NCBI RefSeq assembly: GCF_002002705.1
Contig: NZ_MUNS01000022.1
Coordinates: forward strand, 124,001 to 188,000
Reading direction: 5' to 3'
From: Polaromonas sp. C04
GTDB lineage: Bacteria; Pseudomonadota; Gammaproteobacteria; Burkholderiales; Burkholderiaceae_C
Length of the DNA: 64,000 nucleotides
Both the position numbers and the translations under genes were made by a program. This document shows positions 63,933 through 64,000 of the stretch, piece after piece (the stretch's first letter is position 1; every line of letters starts with the position of its first letter). Under the pieces are notes generated by a model, which was not told the DNA's origin, ran no database searches, and saw only the letters and a program-made list of their open reading frames with translations.

Positions 63933-64000
63933 GACTTTGGCCAGGGTTTTCGGCAGGCCGGCCTTCCAGAGCGTACCGTGCAGGGTTTCACCGTCCAGCC

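Overview
The window is GC-rich DNA from a betaproteobacterium, most likely Burkholderiales / Comamonadaceae (Polaromonas-, Rhodoferax- or Variovorax-like). This rests on an EarP / EF-P pair with Arg32 in EF-P, several Bug/TctC-type solute receptors, a phasin, a fused LivHM permease, G-run palindromic intergenic repeats, and housekeeping proteins (RpoD, DnaG, UvrC, PpiD, HU) of betaproteobacterial type. The genus is an inference; no rRNA is present.

Positions 1 to about 16,670 are an integrated genomic island. A tyrosine recombinase (14777-16555) lies against the 3' end of tRNA-His, a classic att site. The island runs off the left edge, so its other end is not seen. Its cargo, left to right: an N6-adenine DNA methyltransferase cut by the window edge; two tandem paralogues of an unrecognised family plus a translationally coupled small protein; an unusual non-coding tract of hairpins with six ACAGTYG motifs and an 18-bp inverted repeat; a replication-relaxation-like protein; a DUF4236 protein; an ImmA/IrrE peptidase with its XRE repressor; and, divergently, a five-gene operon. 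That operon encodes a single-domain ubiquitin-like protein, an E2-like protein with no cysteine, a JAB-E1 fusion whose canonical E1 catalytic cysteine position appears to be serine, a HipA-like kinase and a DUF3037-like partner. Then come DUF3024 and DUF1272 proteins, a protein with an HEVLH zinc-protease-type motif, a P-loop kinase-like protein and an SSB-like protein. The ubiquitin-like operon, with a palindromic operator over its -35 box, is the most exciting system here: it looks like a bacterial protein-conjugation pathway wired to a SOS-like peptidase/repressor switch and to a protein kinase.

Positions 16,670 to 34,790 are core chromosome: tRNA-His, ppiD, tRNA-Val, HU, a tartrate/malate-type dehydrogenase, an EamA transporter, pgsA, uvrC, earP, efp, an AMP/thymidine-phosphorylase-like gene coupled to a PRPP-synthetase-like gene, a LOG-family protein, rmuC, a 2-hydroxyacid dehydrogenase, an NhaD-like carrier, pncB and csbD.

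Positions 34,788 to 41,498 are a second, smaller insertion. A 116-bp direct repeat with one mismatch (the 3' end of livF) flanks about 6.5 kb. The insert carries a TPP-dependent enzyme, an FAD-linked oxidase, a LysR regulator, a TctC receptor and a TauD/TfdA dioxygenase, which together look like a catabolic cassette. LivF, LivG and a LivH-LivM fusion follow.

Positions 44,700 to 64,000 are core again: nitroreductase and thioesterase, a phasin with a strong promoter inside repeated boxes, a patatin-like lipoprotein, an SDR dehydrogenase behind a palindromic operator, a gamma-glutamyltransferase lipoprotein, an internally duplicated membrane protein, DUF4345, a DmeF-type metal exporter, an MFS carrier, an acyl-CoA synthetase, dnaG, rpoD, another TctC receptor and a CoA-transferase whose frame stays open through a palindromic repeat to the right edge.
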